64,000 nt of DNA, taken from the NCBI GenBank assembly GCA_020636375.1, contig JACJXZ010000004.1, positions 434,001 through 498,000 of the forward strand, read 5' to 3'. Shown piece after piece: positions 8,604 through 18,173 of this stretch. Below the pieces are notes generated by a model that saw only the letters and a program-made list of their open reading frames with translations, made no database searches and was not told the origin of the DNA. The position numbers and the translations under genes are program-made. This DNA is from Lewinellaceae bacterium. Lineage in GTDB: Bacteria; Bacteroidota; Bacteroidia; Chitinophagales; Saprospiraceae. Positions within the stretch are counted from its first letter, which is position 1. Every line of letters starts with the position of its first letter.

Positions 8604-8772
8604 CTAGTGCCTTCGGAATTAAGTAAATGCCATTATAGGCGTGGTTAGTTTCCGCCTGATCAAGGCGGAGGTTCGGGATCGTAGCCTTAGCTACGAAGCC
8701 CGGTTCTCCAACGCCGAGCAGGCGGAAAATAACAAGCGTATAGTGGTAGATACTTAGTTCCGGAGGCACTAG
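8604..8772. mobile_element. 169-bp palindromic (MITE-like) element
   Basis: The ends CTAGTGCCTTCGGAATTAAG and CTTAGTTCCGGAGGCACTAG are near-perfect inverted repeats. Similarity continues inward (CCATTATAGGCGTGG / CTTGTTATTTTCCGCCTG region), so most of the element can fold on itself. It has no open reading frame. It directly follows the stop codon of the truncated PPC protein, which suggests a disruptive insertion. No target duplication is obvious. Confidence 0.7.
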
Positions 8773-8882
8773 TTCATCTAACCCTGCTTGCTTACTGTCC
8801 CGGATACATTGAACCCCTGTGATCAATCGGTAGCTACGCTCCCGACCCGGATTTTCCGGAACATACGCCCATCAGGTATATG

Positions 8883-11800
8883 AGGACGGTAATCCATGTC
8901 TTCCAGAGAGAAGACCCTGCTAACCTTGGCAATTGGGTTGTCCACCCAGACGATCCATGCAATTTTACCGAGCAACATATAGACGTAATACGGTCGTGGT
9001 TTACCGATACAGACGGAGCGAACCACCACCTGGCAACCTTTGTGACGACATAAATGACTTTTCTCCCCAGAGGAGCGATGCCCGCATGCGCCTGGTTAAC
9101 AATGGTATCATTGCAGATTCTACAGCCACGCCTGGAGAAGCTGACATTTTCTTCCATCCCGACAACCGGGCATGGGGTGTAGGTTTAGCGGCTGTGGAAG
9201 CAGCGGTGCCGGTTCATATTGGAGTACTGTGCCAACATCTTATATTGACTCCGATCCTAACCATCCATATTTCTACATTTAACCCATCCGGAGATTCAAA
9301 ATGCTTTCCATGTATTCCTTACTGCCGGGAAATGGGTGCCAATAGCACCAGGCAATGACAGCATACCGGATGATGATGATTGCTATTATTTTAGCCAGGC
9401 GCGTTCACAGCAGGCCGTGTGGCAATCCATCAACAAATCCAACAACTCGCCCTTATCAATTTGCATCCGGATGGTTTGAATCCTATGCGTCCATCACTGC
9501 CGAAGAAACAATTTGTTTTCCAAGCGGAAGCGTAGAACCTTATTCAGGAAGCCCCGCCAGTATCGGGAGGGGCTTGTTAGGAAGAAATTTTCATGTCTTG
9601 TCCGTAGACCACCTTTCTCCCTTGCAAGCTCACTGGACAGATAGCGACGACGACGGCTGCAGCGACACGCCCTGGCGGTCGAGCATCAACCAATTGGGCT
9701 GCAACGACAACCCAAAAGACCGCTGCGCCCTTACCCAATGCCAGCTTGGGCGCATCCATCATTTTTTCACGGAGAAAACCCTGCCTTTGAGCGCTTCCCC
9801 GACGGCAGCGGCGGCTATTCGACAGTGCTAAACCTTTGCGACATTACTGAGCCGGATATTGTCATTCCTGACGGCGCGGACTTGATTTGGAGCTACTCGA
9901 AACCTTCGCGGCAATGTAGTAATCCAACCGGGCGGCAGGTTGACCATTAAATGCGATATCGGCATGCCGGAAGGCGCAAAATTCAAAGTAGAACCGGGCG
10001 GCAAACTAATCGTAGACGGAGCAAAAATCTACAATAATTGCGACAGCACGTACTGGAGAGGGATAGAAGTCGAAGGGACAGATCAAGCCCAGTTTCCGTT
10101 AACTGCGAACGGGCAGGGGTTTCTAAAGTTCAATGCCGGCTCGATGCTGGAAAAGGCGGCAAGGCCAATAGCCGTAAGCGGAGGCGGGCTGGAATTGCTA
10201 TAGACACAGATTTTATTAATTGCGGCACGGTTTCATTTTCTGACTACGAAAAGAGGACGATCTCCCAATTCAGCAATTGCAATTTTGTAAGAGATACAAA
10301 TTTTCGGATTTTCCTCCAACAGCCGGGCCGATCCTCACCTCCCAGATGTTTTTTGCAAGCGTAGACGGGATTTTTATAGGCAACAATTGCCTTTCCAAAC
10401 TTCCAGCGCCCTGGGCCCGGGCAAAAGCGAAAACGCCATCCTGGCTTTCAATGCAAGGTTTACTGTAAAGGATTCTGGGTTTGACGGCTACAAATACGGA
10501 GTTCGCGTCCGCAAATGGTTTGGCGAAGAAAAGAAGTTTACCGTAAAGGGCTGCGGTTTTACGAACTTCTATCGCGGCGTTTCCACATGGTCTACGAACA
10601 ACTTCATAGTAGAAGGAAATACGATGGAAAATATTGGGGCTTTAATGAACCAGGGGCTCAAATAGGCATCGAGATTCGAGAGTGTACCGGGTTCAATACG
10701 ATGGAAATACTTTATTTGGAGTAGATTACGAGGATTCAGATATCATTGGCATACTGGCTCTTAATACCGGAAGTGAAAATAACGTCATACAAAGAGATAC
10801 TTTTATAAGGGGGATTCATGTTGCTAACCTGGCAGAAGGAAGGAACAGAGACCCTCTATCATTCGAAGGAGGTTTGCAATATCTCTGTAATGTAAGCGAA
10901 GATGAGAATTGGTTTGATTTTTACGTAGTTGGCGAAGGTATTGTTGAGAATCAAGGCAGCCCGGAAGAAGCTGCTGACAATGTTTTTTCACATTTCAATG
11001 AGGATTTTGGCGATTTCAACAATCAAAGCTCAGGCGCAATAAATTATTATCATGTAGACGAAGAAAGCAAGACACCGCTGGAAGGTTACTATTCTAATAT
11101 CTTGCCCATATTAACCAGTGAAGCGAGAGATTGCAAGGGTAGCAAGATGACCACGATATCAAATTAACAGCGCAGGAAGCATTGGATAGGACTGAAAAAT
11201 TTGAAGACGCTAAAAGTTCTTATGATTCTTTACTAGAGATACGGTCTAACTTGCTTAATGGAGGGCAACCGGAAGAAAGCCTAATTAATTTTATATCGAC
11301 AACACATTCCTCAGGAGCAGACAGCTTAAAGGGCGAGCTTGTGGAAAGTTCGCCTTACCTTACCGGGCAGTCCTGGAAGAGGTGGTGTATAGGACTGATA
11401 TTTTTCCAATAATGACCTGGATACTATTTTATCTGCCAACCCGATGTGCTTAGAATCCTGGCTTTCAAACATTCCTTTACAATGAGTTGCACGAAGTATT
11501 TGTAAGCAGCCTTTTATCTGAGCTGGACGAAGTAACTTCCCGAACCGCTTTGGAAGCTTCCATTTCCTGGTATAGGACCCTAGTGCACCAGGCGGCTAAT
11601 CGGATGATAAAGAGCGAGCTTGCAGACACTAATGGCCTTAACCTCACAAATTATCGGTCGTGGCTTATTAAAAAAGAGAGCGTGGAGGCTGAGTATGAGA
11701 GGGTAAATACTTATCTTCTGGACAGCAATTATACAGTTGCCAGGGCGGTTAGAGATAGCATACCCGTCAAATTCAGTTTAAAAGGCATTGACAGCACAGA

Positions 11801-12314
11801 ACATTTGCTTTACGTAGGCCTCTCAGAAATTGCAATCGATGCATTAAAGAATGATATTCACTATGCTTCCCTGGACAGTGCTACGGTTTTAGAAATTCAG
11901 GGCATTGCAGATAGCAGCCTAAGGCTGGCTGGCGCAATGGCACAGGGGTTGCTCAATGTATTTTATGGCTATAACTATAAATTGGCTCCTTATGCCCCTG
12001 CCCCGCCATCACAGAGGCCTTATGTGCCTTCGGGCAACAATAATGACGCTACCGATGCTTACCAACCTTTAACCGTGAGGCCAAACCCTGCTAAAGGCGG
12101 GGTGGTTTTTTCCTATTCCTTGCCCAATTTAGGCATTCCCGCGACACTTGCCGTCTATAATATATATGGGCATGTAGTCAAAGAGTTTCTTTTGCAGGAA
12201 GAAAGCAGCGATATCCGATGGGATGCTGGCCAGGTTTCGCGCGGGATCTACTACTGCCAAATTAGAAGAAAAGGAAAAACCTATCCGGCCTTGAAGTTGG
12301 TATTAGCGAAATGA
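8883..12314 (+). pseudogene. Degraded M43-like metallopeptidase / beta-helix protein with T9SS domain
   Basis: Short frames read as one protein broken by several frameshifts and stops. Beginning at 8883 is RTVIHVFQREDPANLG, then SDARMRLVNNGI, FHPDNRAWG, QNAFHVFLTAGKWVP and HWTDSDDDGCSDTP. These resemble M43 (pappalysin-type) peptidases of Bacteroidota, but the expected HExxHxxGxxH zinc site cannot be read intact. From ~9940 a right-handed beta-helix region follows (CDIGMPEGAKFKVEPGGKLIVDGAKIYNNC, in fragments to ~11170). The last intact frame (11487-12314) ends in a T9SS type A sorting domain (VRPNPAKGGVVFSYSLPN). Frame changes occur near 9053, 9350, 9830, 9940, 10203, 10380, 10670, 11170 and 11412. 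The gene is almost certainly non-functional. The M43 assignment is inference. Confidence 0.7.
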
Positions 12315-12375
12315 TGGATGCAATACATATTTTCTCAAACAGAGAAATGCTATATTGTAAATCGTGTTTTTGATT

Positions 12376-12409
12376 AATGCAGCTGGTTATATTTCTAACC
12401 AGCTGCATT
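12376..12409. terminator. 14-bp perfect hairpin between pseudogene and next gene
   Basis: AATGCAGCTGGTTA and its exact complement TAACCAGCTGCATT surround TATTTC. It lies 62 bp after the pseudogene stop and 16 bp before the next start, so it could end transcription of the former or attenuate the latter. No T-run follows. It overlaps the otherwise possible ATG at 12377, which argues for the start at 12425. Confidence 0.5.
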
Positions 12410-12424
12410 CAAACGCTACCTTCC

Positions 12425-13978
12425 ATGAGAGAGATTGTCTTTTTTCTTTTCTGGCTTAGCCCATGCTTGTATGGGCAAACCACTTTTAACCATCAGTATA
12501 CACTGGGTTTCCCTTACAAGGTCTTCACCAGCGTGCTGCCTACCGATAGCTGTTTCTACGCCAGAGGCATCATCACTGATACCACAGGCGGGACGTACAA
12601 AGTGGGAAACCTCTTTGTGAAACTAAATTTGGATGGAGAAGTCGAATATCAAAAAAAACTCGCCACCGCAGAAAAATCCTACGAAGCTTGGCTCGGGGAT
12701 TTGGCCCCAACTGCTGACGGGGGGTTCGTCGATGCCTGCCTGGCCAAAGACTCTACCTTTAAAGGCACCATTATTAGATACAACAATGTAGGCGACACCC
12801 TTTTTACCTCGGAGTTTTTGCATCCCTATTATCCGGACGAGTATTTCATGTTTGTTGCGGGTTTGATGGCTACTCCCGACAATGAATACTTTTTCCTATC
12901 CGGAATAGACGGGGATACATCTGATTCTTATAACGGAGATATTTACCTGTTGAAATTTGACTCGACAGGGGCTCTGCTCGAAAATTATATATACGAAGGA
13001 AGCCCTACTGAAGTCCCTCGTTCAATGCTGCTTGAACCAGATGGCGGTGTTATTGTCGGAGCGAAAAGCTCAAATACAGGACAGGTTTGGCAGGATTATT
13101 ATAGCCGGGCACATGTATTTAAAATAAGCTCTCCGGGAGAAATTGAGTGGGAATATTTTACCCCGGCGAATCAATTGTTTGACATGGCAAGAGATATGGT
13201 AAGGGCGCCAGATGGAGGCTTAGTCATAGCAAGCGGCAAAGGGATTGAACATGATGTCAATATCTCAACCAGTATACTTCAATGGCACCCTTATCTATTT
13301 AAGCTGAATGCAGCTCATGAGTTGGAATGGGGAAGGGAGTTTAGAGGTGCCAGGCACGCACAAGGAACATCTGCTGTCAAAGTTGTTTCGGCTTTGGATG
13401 GAAGCGGTTATGTGGCTACTGGAAGGATAATAGAGGACTATTCAATTGGCGTAGAAGTTGGAGGCAGTTGGATATTTAAAGCCTCCCCAGAAGGAGACAG
13501 CTTATGGGCCAGGTATTATTCCTTCTTTGACGATATATTAAGCTTTCCACATCCCTGGGACTTGAAAGCTACTTCAGACGGCGGTTACGTGATTGTTGGA
13601 GAAACGCGCCCCAGGCCCCCGGATAGCCCCCAGCTATTGCGGGCCTGGATGATGAAAGTAGACGAGCACGGCTGCCTGATCCCCGGCTGCCACCTCCTGG
13701 ATGGCGTGGAGGAGACAGATATTAGCCAAGCAGAGCTGGCCATTTACCCCAACCCGGCCCGTGATTTCCTGAATTTTCAGCTAAGGGGCACTGCGCTGCC
13801 AAAAGGCGCACAGTTTCGCATCGTAGATATAACCGGAAAAACCATGAAGGCATTTAAGGCCGGCAACCTGGCTGACACTTATGTGGTATCGGTAGGGAGT
13901 TGGCCAGGAGGCGTTTATTTTTTGCAGTATCTTATGGATGAGAAGGTTTTGCGCTCAAAAAAATTCATTAAACATTAA
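12425..13978 (+). CDS. Secreted beta-propeller-like protein with T9SS sorting domain
   Basis: 517 residues from ATG 12425, chosen because MREIVFFLFWLSPCLYGQ is a good signal peptide; the in-frame ATG at 12377 falls in a hairpin. The body has repeats of the type 'DGG(F/V/L)-(I/V)--G' (PTADGGFVDAC, EPDGGVIVGA, APDGGLVIASG, TSDGGYVIVGE), as in delta-60/PQQ-like propellers of Bacteroidota. The C-terminus is a type A T9SS sorting domain (AIYPNPARDFLNFQLRG ... GVYFLQYLMDEKVLRSKKFIK). It is probably a surface or secreted protein of unknown target. Unlike its upstream neighbour, it is intact. Confidence 0.78.
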   Translation: MREIVFFLFWLSPCLYGQTTFNHQYTLGFPYKVFTSVLPTDSCFYARGIITDTTGGTYKVGNLFVKLNLDGEVEYQKKLATAEKSYEAWLGDLAPTADGGFVDACLAKDSTFKGTIIRYNNVGDTLFTSEFLHPYYPDEYFMFVAGLMATPDNEYFFLSGIDGDTSDSYNGDIYLLKFDSTGALLENYIYEGSPTEVPRSMLLEPDGGVIVGAKSSNTGQVWQDYYSRAHVFKISSPGEIEWEYFTPANQLFDMARDMVRAPDGGLVIASGKGIEHDVNISTSILQWHPYLFKLNAAHELEWGREFRGARHAQGTSAVKVVSALDGSGYVATGRIIEDYSIGVEVGGSWIFKASPEGDSLWARYYSFFDDILSFPHPWDLKATSDGGYVIVGETRPRPPDSPQLLRAWMMKVDEHGCLIPGCHLLDGVEETDISQAELAIYPNPARDFLNFQLRGTALPKGAQFRIVDITGKTMKAFKAGNLADTYVVSVGSWPGGVYFLQYLMDEKVLRSKKFIKH

Positions 13979-14008
13979 GGCATTTTCAACAGCTTCGGGC
14001 AGCAAGCT

Positions 14009-14084
14009 CGTCGAAGTCTCCAGACTTCGACGAAAGCGTCTCCAGACTTCGACGAAAGCGTCTCCAGACTTCGACGAAAGCGTC
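14009..14084. repeat. Tandem 22-bp palindromic repeats ending at the DUF4340 stop codon
   Basis: The palindrome CGTCGAAGTCT-CC-AGACTTCGACG is followed by further copies of a 22-bp unit (CGTCTCCAGACTTCGACGAA plus AG), three units in all. The last unit overlaps the stop codon of the minus-strand DUF4340 gene at 14083-14085. The first palindrome is identical to that at 7302. There are no unique spacers, so this is not a CRISPR array. Confidence 0.75.
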
Positions 14085-15051
14085 ACTCCAACGCCCCCAC
14101 CCCCCTGAACAACTTCTGATAAACCCCCGACGAATCGCTGGCAAAATAAGTATCCGGGTTGTAGTTAGAATTAATCACAAACGGCTTCTCCCGGGTAGTA
14201 TCCCGGTAGACAATAACTTGGAACGGCTCTTCGATATTATTCCCGGACAGGCTAAGCTGCTGCCGGGGCAACTGGCTGGCGGACAGCTCGTCGAAATCGT
14301 CGGCAAAAGCGGTGCCGGGCAGGTTGCGCAGCACGTTGAGGTAATTTTCCACTTTCATGGAATCCAGCATCAGGCCGTCAGTCGCCCAGCCCTCCGGCGT
14401 TTTCTGAAACCGGATCAGGGTGTCTTCCAACTGATATTCGAAAGCCGTCACTTCCATCTCCCGTGTCATCCGGAGGATATCTTTATTGCGGTAGCTGTCA
14501 AAGCCCTGCCCCATGCTGATGATCTGCATACCTTCAACGGCATAGGTTTCATTCTCCCCGCTCAGGCGGATAAAGGAGGTGATGATGGGCTGCTGTTGCT
14601 GAAACTGCATCTGCTGGGGCGCTCCCGGCGCCTGCTGGAAATCGAACTTTCCGATGATGAAGTCTTCCAGCAGCTTTCCGCCCGGGCCGTATACCTGCAC
14701 CCGGGTGCCGGATGTGTCCGCCACCTGATATTCCGCCCATTTGTCCTCGCTCTTGGCAGCGATGTGCTTGGTCTTGATCAGGCTGAGGTTGGTTAGCAGA
14801 GACAACACGGCGCTTTGGGCTGCCTTGATGCTTAAGGCGTCCCGCGTGGCGATCCACTGGCCGCTTTCCTTTTTCAGGGTAAAGGGCGGCTCCTCTCCCC
14901 GGGGGTCGATAGTGATCGCGTTCACAGCTGCCGTATCCACTTTGATCAGCTCCGTGCGGAAGGAGGTTTCTTTATTTCCCGATAAAAACCTGGACAGCCC
15001 GTAAATGGCGAGCAGGGCAACCAGGACGATGAGCAGGATCTTGTTGTTCAT
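14083..15051 (-). CDS. DUF4340 domain-containing membrane-anchored protein
   Basis: 322 residues from ATG 15051 (MNNKILLIVLVALLAIYGLSRFL). Residues ~4-24 form one membrane anchor. Upstream in-frame codons would add a repetitive, low-complexity extension and are rejected. The extracytoplasmic part resembles DUF4340, a domain typically encoded beside GldG/ABC-2 transporter genes: ITIDPRGEEPPFTLKKESGQWIATRDALSIKAA and later DTYFASDSSGVYQKLF. It is the last gene of the gldA-gldF-gldG run on this strand, although 650 bp of repeats separate it from gldG. It is probably an accessory of the GldFGA ABC system; the biochemical function is unknown. Confidence 0.75.
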   Translation of the reverse strand: MNNKILLIVLVALLAIYGLSRFLSGNKETSFRTELIKVDTAAVNAITIDPRGEEPPFTLKKESGQWIATRDALSIKAAQSAVLSLLTNLSLIKTKHIAAKSEDKWAEYQVADTSGTRVQVYGPGGKLLEDFIIGKFDFQQAPGAPQQMQFQQQQPIITSFIRLSGENETYAVEGMQIISMGQGFDSYRNKDILRMTREMEVTAFEYQLEDTLIRFQKTPEGWATDGLMLDSMKVENYLNVLRNLPGTAFADDFDELSASQLPRQQLSLSGNNIEEPFQVIVYRDTTREKPFVINSNYNPDTYFASDSSGVYQKLFRGVGALE

Positions 15052-15059
15052 GATATTCT

Positions 15060-15250
15060 GCTGTTTTTGGTATGGTTTGGCGGTATTTTGGTGTTTCGGT
15101 GTTATGGTGTTTTGGTGTTTTGGTGTTGCAGCCCGGTTGGCGTTTAGTAGTAATTTCAGGGACTGCCCACGCAGCACCTGTTCCGAACTCGTTTCAGAAT
15201 GTGTTCCACGCAGAGTCGCAGTACTTGTTCCGAACTTGTTTCGGAAGGCC
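15060..15250. repeat. TTTGGTGT simple run and two GTTCCGAACT copies
   Basis: 15060-15125 is a drifting run of GGTGTTTTGGTGTTTTGG-type words directly upstream of DUF4340. 15178-15205 and 15226-15247 carry two direct copies of a GTTCCGAACTCGTTTCAGAA-like motif (second copy GTTCCGAACTTGTTTCGGAA). The rest of the gap to 15433 holds nothing recognisable. Confidence 0.5.
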
Positions 15251-15433
15251 TGATTTGGGAGTGTTCAAAAAACTGTGTCAACTCGCATTTTCCTAACCAC
15301 AGGGAACGCAGAGGACCACAGATTAAAATATTGATCGCCAGGTGCTTGCGCGCCCTGCGTATCTCAGCGCCCCCTGCGGTTTAAAACTAAAAAGCACGGC
15401 GGTTTGAACACTCCCCTTGATTTTCAACATACT

Positions 15434-15705
15434 TCTCCCCCATCTCCCCATCTCCCCATCTCCCCATCTCCCCATCTCTCCCCGTCTCCCCCGTCTCCCC
15501 CATCTCCCCATCTCCCCATCTCCCGTCTCCCCATCTCTCCCGTCTCCCCATCTCCCCATCTCCCCGTCTCCCCATCTCCCCTGTCTCCCCATCTCCCCAT
15601 CTCCCCATCTCCCCGTCTCCCCATCTCCCCATCTCCCCATCTCCCCGTCTCCCCATCTCCCCCATCTCCCCATCTCCCCATCTCCCCATCTCTCCCCATC
15701 TCCCC
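15434..15705. repeat. (CATCTCCC)n tandem array abutting the gldG stop
   Basis: About 270 bp of CATCTCCC octamers, with CGTCTCCC and shortened variants, end immediately at the gldG stop codon (15706-15708). Octamers are not a multiple of three. All frames stay open, and the minus strand reads as GDGEMGRW repeats, which gives spurious ORFs up to 361 codons. It separates gldG from the DUF4340 gene. Confidence 0.9.
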
Positions 15706-17217
15706 TCACACATACCGCTCCTGCATCCTCCTCAGCCTCCGGTTTTTCTGCTGCTGTAGCCGGATGAACCCGTAGATCAGCACCAGCAGGATCGGCAGGG
15801 CGAAGTTCAGGTATTTCAGGAAAGTGCGTTTGCCGCTGGCCTCGTCGCTGAGGTACTCCTGGTCGATGGGGCGGGACGCCACCCCCTTCGTCCGCAGTTC
15901 GATCAGGCCGGTATCGTCGGAGAGCCAGTCGATGCTGTTGGCCATCAGGCTGATGTTGTCGCCCCCCTGCCGGCTCTGCCCCGTCACCGGAAAGTCGCCG
16001 TCGCCGATCACCACGATCCGGGAGTAGGCATTGCCTGCCAGGTTGCCCTCCAGGACGCCGCCAACGGTGAGGCTGCTCATCGGGAAATCGGTATCCCGCC
16101 ACTGCTTGTTGATGTCGAAAAATACCGGAGGGTTGGCGATGCCCGACTTTACGGAAGTGAGGGCTATGGGCGTAAATTTGGAGGTGGAATCCCCGACGAA
16201 GCGCACCGGGCTGGCGAAGCTGAGCACCACCTGCTCCAGCCCACGGGTGATGGGATGTTCCGGAAAATTGCTGATCACCGGCAGGTAGGGGAACTGCACG
16301 GCAGTGTTGAACGTGAGAAAGCCCTGTTGCTGGCGGACCTGCACGGATCCACACTGGGCGTCGATGATAAAATTGCCGGACACTTCCACGCCTTTTTGCT
16401 GCAGCCAACTTTCCATGCCGGTATAAACAGCCCTGCCCTGAGCATTCTGCAGGTCTCCTTCCACCGCGTTCAGCGCAATGAACAGTTGCCCGCCCCGGCC
16501 GAGGTAATCGTCCAGCTTCTCCAGGTGGGCGGGGGGGATGGTATCGCTGGGCGCGACGATGGCCAGGGCGCGGAACCGGTCCGGGATGCTGGCTTCAGTT
16601 TCCAGATTGACATTTTCGACTCGGTACAGGATGCTCAGCGACTGCACCACCTGCCCCAGGTCGGAAAGGGTGGGTTCGCCATGCCCCTGGACCAGCCCGA
16701 TCGAGGGCTTGTCCTTGACGGCCAGTTTTTTGATGCTGGTCGACAGCTCGTATTCGATCGGCGCGCCGGGCTGGATGAAGGGAATGGTTTCTTTTTGCCC
16801 GCCCATCTGGACGACCGCCCCCAGGAACGCCTGCTGCTGCTGTGCCTGGTCCTTTTCCCGCATGGTGATCATCACCGGCTGGATGCCTTCCTGGGCGGCC
16901 TGCTGCTTTTCCTCGTCCTCGTCCGGGTTGATGAATTGGTAATCGACATAACCTTTCGACAGGTTGGCGTATTCCACCAGCATCTCCTGGAAGTCCCGGC
17001 GGGCCTTCTCGATGTTCGGAGGCATGTTTTCCGAGAAGTAAGCCGTCACCGTGACGGGTTCCTCCAGGTTGCGCAGGATGTCCCGCGTGGCTTTGCTGAG
17101 CGTGTACTGGCCGTTCTCCGTGAGGTCCAGCCGGAAGAACAACTGCTGGGAGATCAGGTTGGCCACGATGATGATGGCGGTGATGAGCAGTATGGAAACG
17201 AGGGTTTTATTCTTCAT
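15706..17217 (-). CDS. gldG: GldG-family ABC transporter auxiliary protein (gliding/T9SS-associated)
   Basis: 503 residues. An N-terminal membrane segment (MKNKTLVSILLITAIIIVANLISQ) is followed by the LDLTENGQYTLSKATRDILRNLEEPVTVTAYFSENMP motif typical of GldG. A large extracytoplasmic domain (GHGEPTLSD, PSDTIPPAHLEKLDDYLGRGGQLFIAL) precedes a second membrane segment near residues 475-492 (FALPILLVLIYGFIRLQQQKN). With GldF and GldA it forms an ABC-2-type complex required for gliding in flavobacteria. gldF lies 122 bp upstream on the same strand. Length and order are normal for the phylum. Confidence 0.9.
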   Translation of the reverse strand: MKNKTLVSILLITAIIIVANLISQQLFFRLDLTENGQYTLSKATRDILRNLEEPVTVTAYFSENMPPNIEKARRDFQEMLVEYANLSKGYVDYQFINPDEDEEKQQAAQEGIQPVMITMREKDQAQQQQAFLGAVVQMGGQKETIPFIQPGAPIEYELSTSIKKLAVKDKPSIGLVQGHGEPTLSDLGQVVQSLSILYRVENVNLETEASIPDRFRALAIVAPSDTIPPAHLEKLDDYLGRGGQLFIALNAVEGDLQNAQGRAVYTGMESWLQQKGVEVSGNFIIDAQCGSVQVRQQQGFLTFNTAVQFPYLPVISNFPEHPITRGLEQVVLSFASPVRFVGDSTSKFTPIALTSVKSGIANPPVFFDINKQWRDTDFPMSSLTVGGVLEGNLAGNAYSRIVVIGDGDFPVTGQSRQGGDNISLMANSIDWLSDDTGLIELRTKGVASRPIDQEYLSDEASGKRTFLKYLNFALPILLVLIYGFIRLQQQKNRRLRRMQERYV

Positions 17218-17339
17218 AACTATGCTTTATTCTGAAATTTCCGCAAGGAAATACCTTTGTCCTGTAAATCCTGAAATCCCTGCCGGCCCGACAGGCAAAT
17301 GCCATATTGGCCTGGCAGGCGGGCTGTCAATCCTGTCTC

Positions 17340-18071
17340 TTAGTTTCGTTTGGAAATGATCAGTTCTGAAAGGCCCAGCCCCAGGATGATTATGGAAGCA
17401 AAGTAGATCAGGTCCTTGGAGTCGATCACGCCCCGCTGAATGGATTGAAAGTGGTACTGGAGGCTGAGGTTCCGGAAAAAGGTGCCCATGGCGCCCTGGG
17501 TATTGCTTGCCATCACTTCAAACAGGATATGGAAAAACACCCCGATCAGGATGGCCAGCAGGAATGCCACGATCTGGTTGCTGGTCACGCTGCTGGCAAA
17601 CAGGCCGATGCTGATGTAGGCGGCGCTCATCAGCAGCAGGCCCAGATACCCGGAAAGGGTCGCCCCGTGGTCCACCTCGCCCAGCTGGGCGATGGTGATG
17701 TAGTAGGGGATGGTAAAGGCCAGCGCGATGCAGACCATGAGCAGGCAGGCCAGGAATTTGCCGACGATGAGCTGCCGGTTGGAGACGTCCTTGGTGAGCA
17801 GCAGCTCGATGGTGCCCGCTTTGCGCTCCTCGGCGATCTGCCGCATGGTCAGGGCCGGCACGAAGAAAAACAACGTCCAGTAGGCAATGCTGAAAAATAC
17901 CTGCAGGTCGGCCTGGCGCCGGAAAAATATGTCGCCCTGCCCGATGAGCTCCAGCGGGTCCCAGGTGAACAGGCCGCTCAGCCCCAGAAAGGCGATGAGG
18001 ATCACATAAGCGATCAGGGAATCAAAAAACGAACTCAATTCTTTTTTGGTAATGACCCAGATTGGATGCAT
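17340..18071 (-). CDS. gldF: GldF ABC-2 type permease
   Basis: 243 residues with about six hydrophobic membrane segments. It starts MHPIWVITKKELSSFFDSLIAYVI and contains the ABC-2 permease pattern TLRQIAEERKAGTIELLLTKDVSNRQLIVGKFLA. It is the permease subunit pairing with GldA, and gldA is 99 bp upstream on the same strand. The family is well recognised in Bacteroidota; a direct role in motility for this organism is inferred. Confidence 0.9.
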   Translation of the reverse strand: MHPIWVITKKELSSFFDSLIAYVILIAFLGLSGLFTWDPLELIGQGDIFFRRQADLQVFFSIAYWTLFFFVPALTMRQIAEERKAGTIELLLTKDVSNRQLIVGKFLACLLMVCIALAFTIPYYITIAQLGEVDHGATLSGYLGLLLMSAAYISIGLFASSVTSNQIVAFLLAILIGVFFHILFEVMASNTQGAMGTFFRNLSLQYHFQSIQRGVIDSKDLIYFASIIILGLGLSELIISKRN

Positions 18072-18075
18072 AGCC

Positions 18076-18173
18076 TTCTTATTTTAAGGAGTGAATTACT
18101 GAAGGAGTGGAGGAGTGAATAGAAGCGGTGCCATTCACTCATTCACTCATTCACTCATTCACTCATTCACTCA
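18076..18173. repeat. GAGTGAAT / ATTCACTC word hairpin running into the gldA stop
   Basis: GGAGTGAATTACTGAAGGAG and further GAGTGAAT words are mirrored by five tandem ATTCACTC octamers (18133-18172). The last octamer supplies the gldA stop codon (18171-18173, TGA on the minus strand). The arms can pair into a long hairpin in the gldA-gldF spacer. Confidence 0.7.

Noticed and set aside
14009..14084. Possible CRISPR array
   Set aside because: Units are tandem without unique spacers and each is palindromic. There are no cas genes.
15323..16408. 361-codon minus-strand frame with GDGEMGRW repeats
   Set aside because: It is the translation of the CATCTCCC array, extended out of frame into gldG. 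All frames across this array are open.
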